DNA from: UBA4719 sp038249115 | Lineage (GTDB): Bacteria > Actinomycetota > Actinomycetes > Actinomycetales > Dermatophilaceae | Assembly (NCBI GenBank): GCA_038249115.1 | Contig: JBBRWQ010000126.1 | Coordinates: forward strand, 1 to 7,561 | Length of the DNA: 7,561 bases | Reading direction: 5' to 3' | Shown: positions 6,021 through 7,561 of the stretch, one piece after another | How the letters are laid out: each line of letters opens with the position of its first letter | Position numbering within the stretch: position 1 is the stretch's first letter | The notes under the pieces: generated by a model | Database searches by the model: none | What the model was told of the DNA's origin: nothing | The model's input: only the letters and a program-made list of their open reading frames with translations | Made by a program: the position numbers and the translations under genes

Positions 6021-6740
6021 GTGAAGCGCAGCAAGGCATACCGCACCGCGGCAGAGAAGATCGACCTCGCCAAGCTCTACGCACCCCTCGAGGCCGTCCG
6101 TCTGGCCAAGGTCACCACCAGCACCAAGTACGACTCGACCGTCGAGGTCGCCTTTCGACTGGGCATTGACCCACGCAAGGCCGATCAGATGGTCCGCGGC
6201 ACCGTCAACCTCCCGCACGGCACCGGCAAGACCGCCAGGGTCCTGGTCTTCGCCACCGGCGAGCGGGCCGAGCAGGCCAAGGCCGCCGGGGCGGACTACG
6301 TCGGCTCGGACGAGCTGCTCGAGAAGGTGGCTGGGGGCTGGCTCGACTTCGACTCCGTCGTGGCTACCCCGGACCTGATGGGCAAGGTCGGCCGTCTGGG
6401 CAAGGTGCTGGGGCCGCGTGGCCTGATGCCCAACCCCAAGACCGGCACCGTGACGATGGACGTGGCCAAGGCTGTCACCGAGATCAAGGGCGGCAAGATC
6501 GAGTTCCGCTCCGACAAGCACGCCAACCTTCACTTCATCATCGGCAAGGTCTCGTTCGACGAGGCCCAGCTGGTGGAGAACTACGGCGCGGCTCTCGCTG
6601 AGATCCTGCGGCTCAAGCCGTCTTCGTCCAAGGGCCGGTTCATCGAGCGAGCCACGATGTCCACGACGATGGGCCCCGGCATCCCGCTGGACCAGAACCG
6701 CACCCGTAACCTGCTGGTCGAGGACGAGGCAACGCTCTAG
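6021..6740 (+). CDS. rplA: 50S ribosomal protein L1
   Basis: L1 forms the mobile L1 stalk on 23S rRNA and helps release deacylated tRNA from the E site. In many bacteria it also represses its own operon by binding the mRNA. The protein has 239 residues, slightly longer than the E. coli protein (234). Family landmarks: the start KRSKAYRTAAEKID, IDPRKADQMVRGTVNLPHGT (49-68), the signature KVGRLGKVLGPRGLMPNPKT (122-141), and the C-terminal RNA-binding STTMGPGIPLD (214-224). The start is GTG at 6021, supported by AGGAG (6011-6015) 5 nt upstream. The 94-nt gap after rplK contains a GGGCCA-GCGC-TGGTCC hairpin (5948-5963, one G-U pair) but no clear terminator, so rplK and rplA are likely co-transcribed. 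A strong hairpin follows at 6773-6806. Confidence 0.98.
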   Translation: MKRSKAYRTAAEKIDLAKLYAPLEAVRLAKVTTSTKYDSTVEVAFRLGIDPRKADQMVRGTVNLPHGTGKTARVLVFATGERAEQAKAAGADYVGSDELLEKVAGGWLDFDSVVATPDLMGKVGRLGKVLGPRGLMPNPKTGTVTMDVAKAVTEIKGGKIEFRSDKHANLHFIIGKVSFDEAQLVENYGAALAEILRLKPSSSKGRFIERATMSTTMGPGIPLDQNRTRNLLVEDEATL

Positions 6741-6772
6741 TCACCCTCATCGTCTGATCCACCGCACATGTT

Positions 6773-6806
6773 GCGAGGCCGCACCCGATCATCGGTGCGG
6801 CCTCGC
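6773..6806 (+). terminator. GC-rich hairpin terminator candidate after rplA
   Basis: GCGAGGCCGCACC (6773-6785) pairs perfectly with GGTGCGGCCTCGC (6794-6806), giving 13 bp around an 8-nt loop, 32 nt after the rplA stop. The downstream sequence TGCGTTGAAACC has no real U-tract, which is common for actinomycete terminators. It would end the (secE-nusG-)rplK-rplA transcript and separate it from rplJ, whose own promoter candidate follows. Confidence 0.75.
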
Positions 6807-6856
6807 TGCGTTGAAACCATGACCTGGAGACCACGACAGACGTGGAGCCGCCGATT

Positions 6857-6884
6857 TTGACTGCAGACCTCCTGCCCGTACGCT
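6857..6884 (+). promoter_or_regulatory. Candidate housekeeping sigma promoter for rplJ
   Basis: TTGACT (6857-6862) and TACGCT (6879-6884) are spaced by 16 nt and match TTGACA and TANNNT well, the best promoter pair in the window. Transcription would begin near 6891, just before the conserved-looking leader element. A small inverted repeat CCACG-ACAGA-CGTGG (6831-6845) lies upstream of the -35. Transcript mapping is not available, so the start point is inferred. Confidence 0.65.
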
Positions 6885-6890
6885 GGGCCT

Positions 6891-7043
6891 CGACCAAAGA
6901 CCGCCGGTTGTCAGTCTGCTCCTCGCAGGCTGATCGAAGGTTCCGCAGCATGCGGGCAGCCAGCGCAGGATCGCACGTGACCGGCATACATGATCTTGTA
7001 TTCCGCTAGCCCCGCGCCCTGCGCCGGGGCTCTTCTTGTTTGT
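6891..7043 (+). ncRNA. rplJ leader RNA resembling the L10 leader (autoregulatory)
   Basis: The segment between promoter and rplJ folds locally. CGACCAAAGACCGCCGGT (6891-6908) is followed by a 9-bp hairpin TCAGTCTGC-TCCTC-GCAGGCTGA (6911-6933, one G-U pair) and then CGAAGGTTCCG (6935-6945). GACC (6892-6895) can pair with GGTT (6939-6942), so the hairpin sits on an internal loop with AAAGA on one side and GAA on the other, recalling a kink-turn-like L10 site. CCGCA-GCA-TGCGG (6943-6955) and ATACA-6 nt-TGTAT (6986-7001) are further hairpins. In many bacteria such leaders bind the L10(L12)4 complex and repress rplJ-rplL. Family assignment (Rfam L10_leader type) is by position and pattern only. 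Together with the flanking elements this accounts for the 342-nt gap after rplA, where I see no gene. Confidence 0.7.
7008..7043 (+). terminator. Attenuator-like intrinsic terminator before rplJ
   Basis: AGCCCC (7008-7013) pairs with GGGGCT (7026-7031), and inside it GCGC (7014-7017) pairs with GCGC (7021-7024) around loop CCT, with C7025 bulged. This 10-bp GC stem is followed directly by CTTCTTGTTTGT (7032-7043), a T-rich run unusual for this region. It lies 40 nt before the rplJ start and downstream of the leader, the position expected for a transcription attenuator rather than an operon end. Confidence 0.75.
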
Positions 7044-7071
7044 GGCCACCTTCTCCGGCAACTCATTTCGG

Positions 7072-7078
7072 AAGGAGG
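7072..7078 (+). promoter_or_regulatory. Strong Shine-Dalgarno deciding the rplJ GTG start
   Basis: AAGGAGG is a full-length anti-16S match and ends 4 nt before the GTG at 7083. It fixes the start of rplJ. The spacing is short but acceptable for a full-length match. Confidence 0.8.
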
Positions 7079-7082
7079 CCCA

Positions 7083-7561
7083 GTGGCACAGCCCGAAAAG
7101 CAGGCAGCCATCGCCGAGTTGACGGACAAGTTCCGCAACTCGGGTGCGGCCGTGCTCACGGAGTACCGCGGCTTGACCGTGGCGCAGCTGACCACGCTGC
7201 GTAGCACGATCCGCGAGCACGCTACGTACGCCGTCGTGAAGAACACGCTCACCGAGATCGCAGCCAAGAGAGCCGGCGTCACGGCTTTTGATGGTCAGTT
7301 CTCGGGTCCGTCCGCGATCGCCTTCATCACCGGTGACCCGGTTGAGGCGGCCAAGGGCCTGCGTGACTTCGCCAAGGCAAATCCCCACCTCGTGATCAAG
7401 GCCGGCATCATGGACGGCAAGGCCTTGTCTCCCGCGGACATCTCCAAGCTCGCGGACCTCGAGTCCCGCGAGGTTCTCCTGGCCAAGCTTGCTGGCGCCA
7501 TGTTGGCGTCGCTGAGCAAGGCTGTCTACCTCTTTGCCGCCCCCTTGTCGCAGACGGCCCG
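7083..7561 (+). CDS. rplJ: 50S ribosomal protein L10, 5' part (cut by window end)
   Basis: L10 anchors the L7/L12 dimers to the 23S rRNA and forms the base of the ribosomal stalk. The frame opens at GTG 7083 and runs 159 codons to the window edge without a stop, close to the full usual length of about 165-180 residues. Conserved blocks: LTEYRGLTVAQLTTLR (25-40), YAVVKNTL (49-56), GPSAIAFITGDPVEAAK (75-91), and DLESREVLLAKLAGAM (125-140), then the start of the L12-binding C-terminal helix. rplL (L7/L12) is expected next, outside the window. Expression is probably controlled by the leader and attenuator upstream. Confidence 0.97.
   Translation, partial: MAQPEKQAAIAELTDKFRNSGAAVLTEYRGLTVAQLTTLRSTIREHATYAVVKNTLTEIAAKRAGVTAFDGQFSGPSAIAFITGDPVEAAKGLRDFAKANPHLVIKAGIMDGKALSPADISKLADLESREVLLAKLAGAMLASLSKAVYLFAAPLSQTA

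Overview
The base composition is high-GC by eye, GTG starts are common, and the gene order is UPF0336/MaoC dehydratases - murB - adenosine deaminase family - aspartate aminotransferase - tRNA-Trp - secE - nusG - rplK - rplA - rplJ. Together these point to a chromosomal segment of an actinomycete. As far as I recall, the same order occurs in Streptomyces and relatives. The long acidic N-terminus of NusG fits the phylum. I would lean towards a Micrococcales-type organism, but the sequence does not settle this. I see no mobile element, CRISPR array, phage gene or rRNA.

Left part (1-1690, + strand): the end of a FAS1-like dehydratase gene, a complete MaoC-type hot-dog dehydratase and murB lie head to tail with gaps of 4 and 3 nt. 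They look like one transcription unit linking acyl-chain dehydration with the peptidoglycan precursor enzyme MurB. Middle part (1706-3951, - strand): a PLP aminotransferase (aspC-like) is followed 5 nt later by an amidohydrolase of the adenosine deaminase family. The deaminase converges on murB with only 15 nt between the stop codons. The deaminase keeps every zinc and catalytic residue but has lost three residues that classical adenosine deaminases use around the purine and the ribose 5'-OH.

Right part (3952-7561, + strand): a 238-nt divergent region with several tiled inverted repeats leads to tRNA-Trp(CCA), secE and nusG, and then to the ribosomal protein genes rplK and rplA. A strong GC hairpin follows rplA. 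The 342-nt gap before rplJ holds a promoter candidate, a folded leader resembling the L10 leader (the autoregulatory site bound by the L10/L12 complex) and a rho-independent terminator-like hairpin (attenuator) just before the rplJ Shine-Dalgarno. rplJ runs off the window end.

This is largely a conserved housekeeping region. The items most worth a second look are the altered active-site pocket of the deaminase, the rplJ leader with mutually exclusive pairings, and the tiled inverted repeats upstream of tRNA-Trp.
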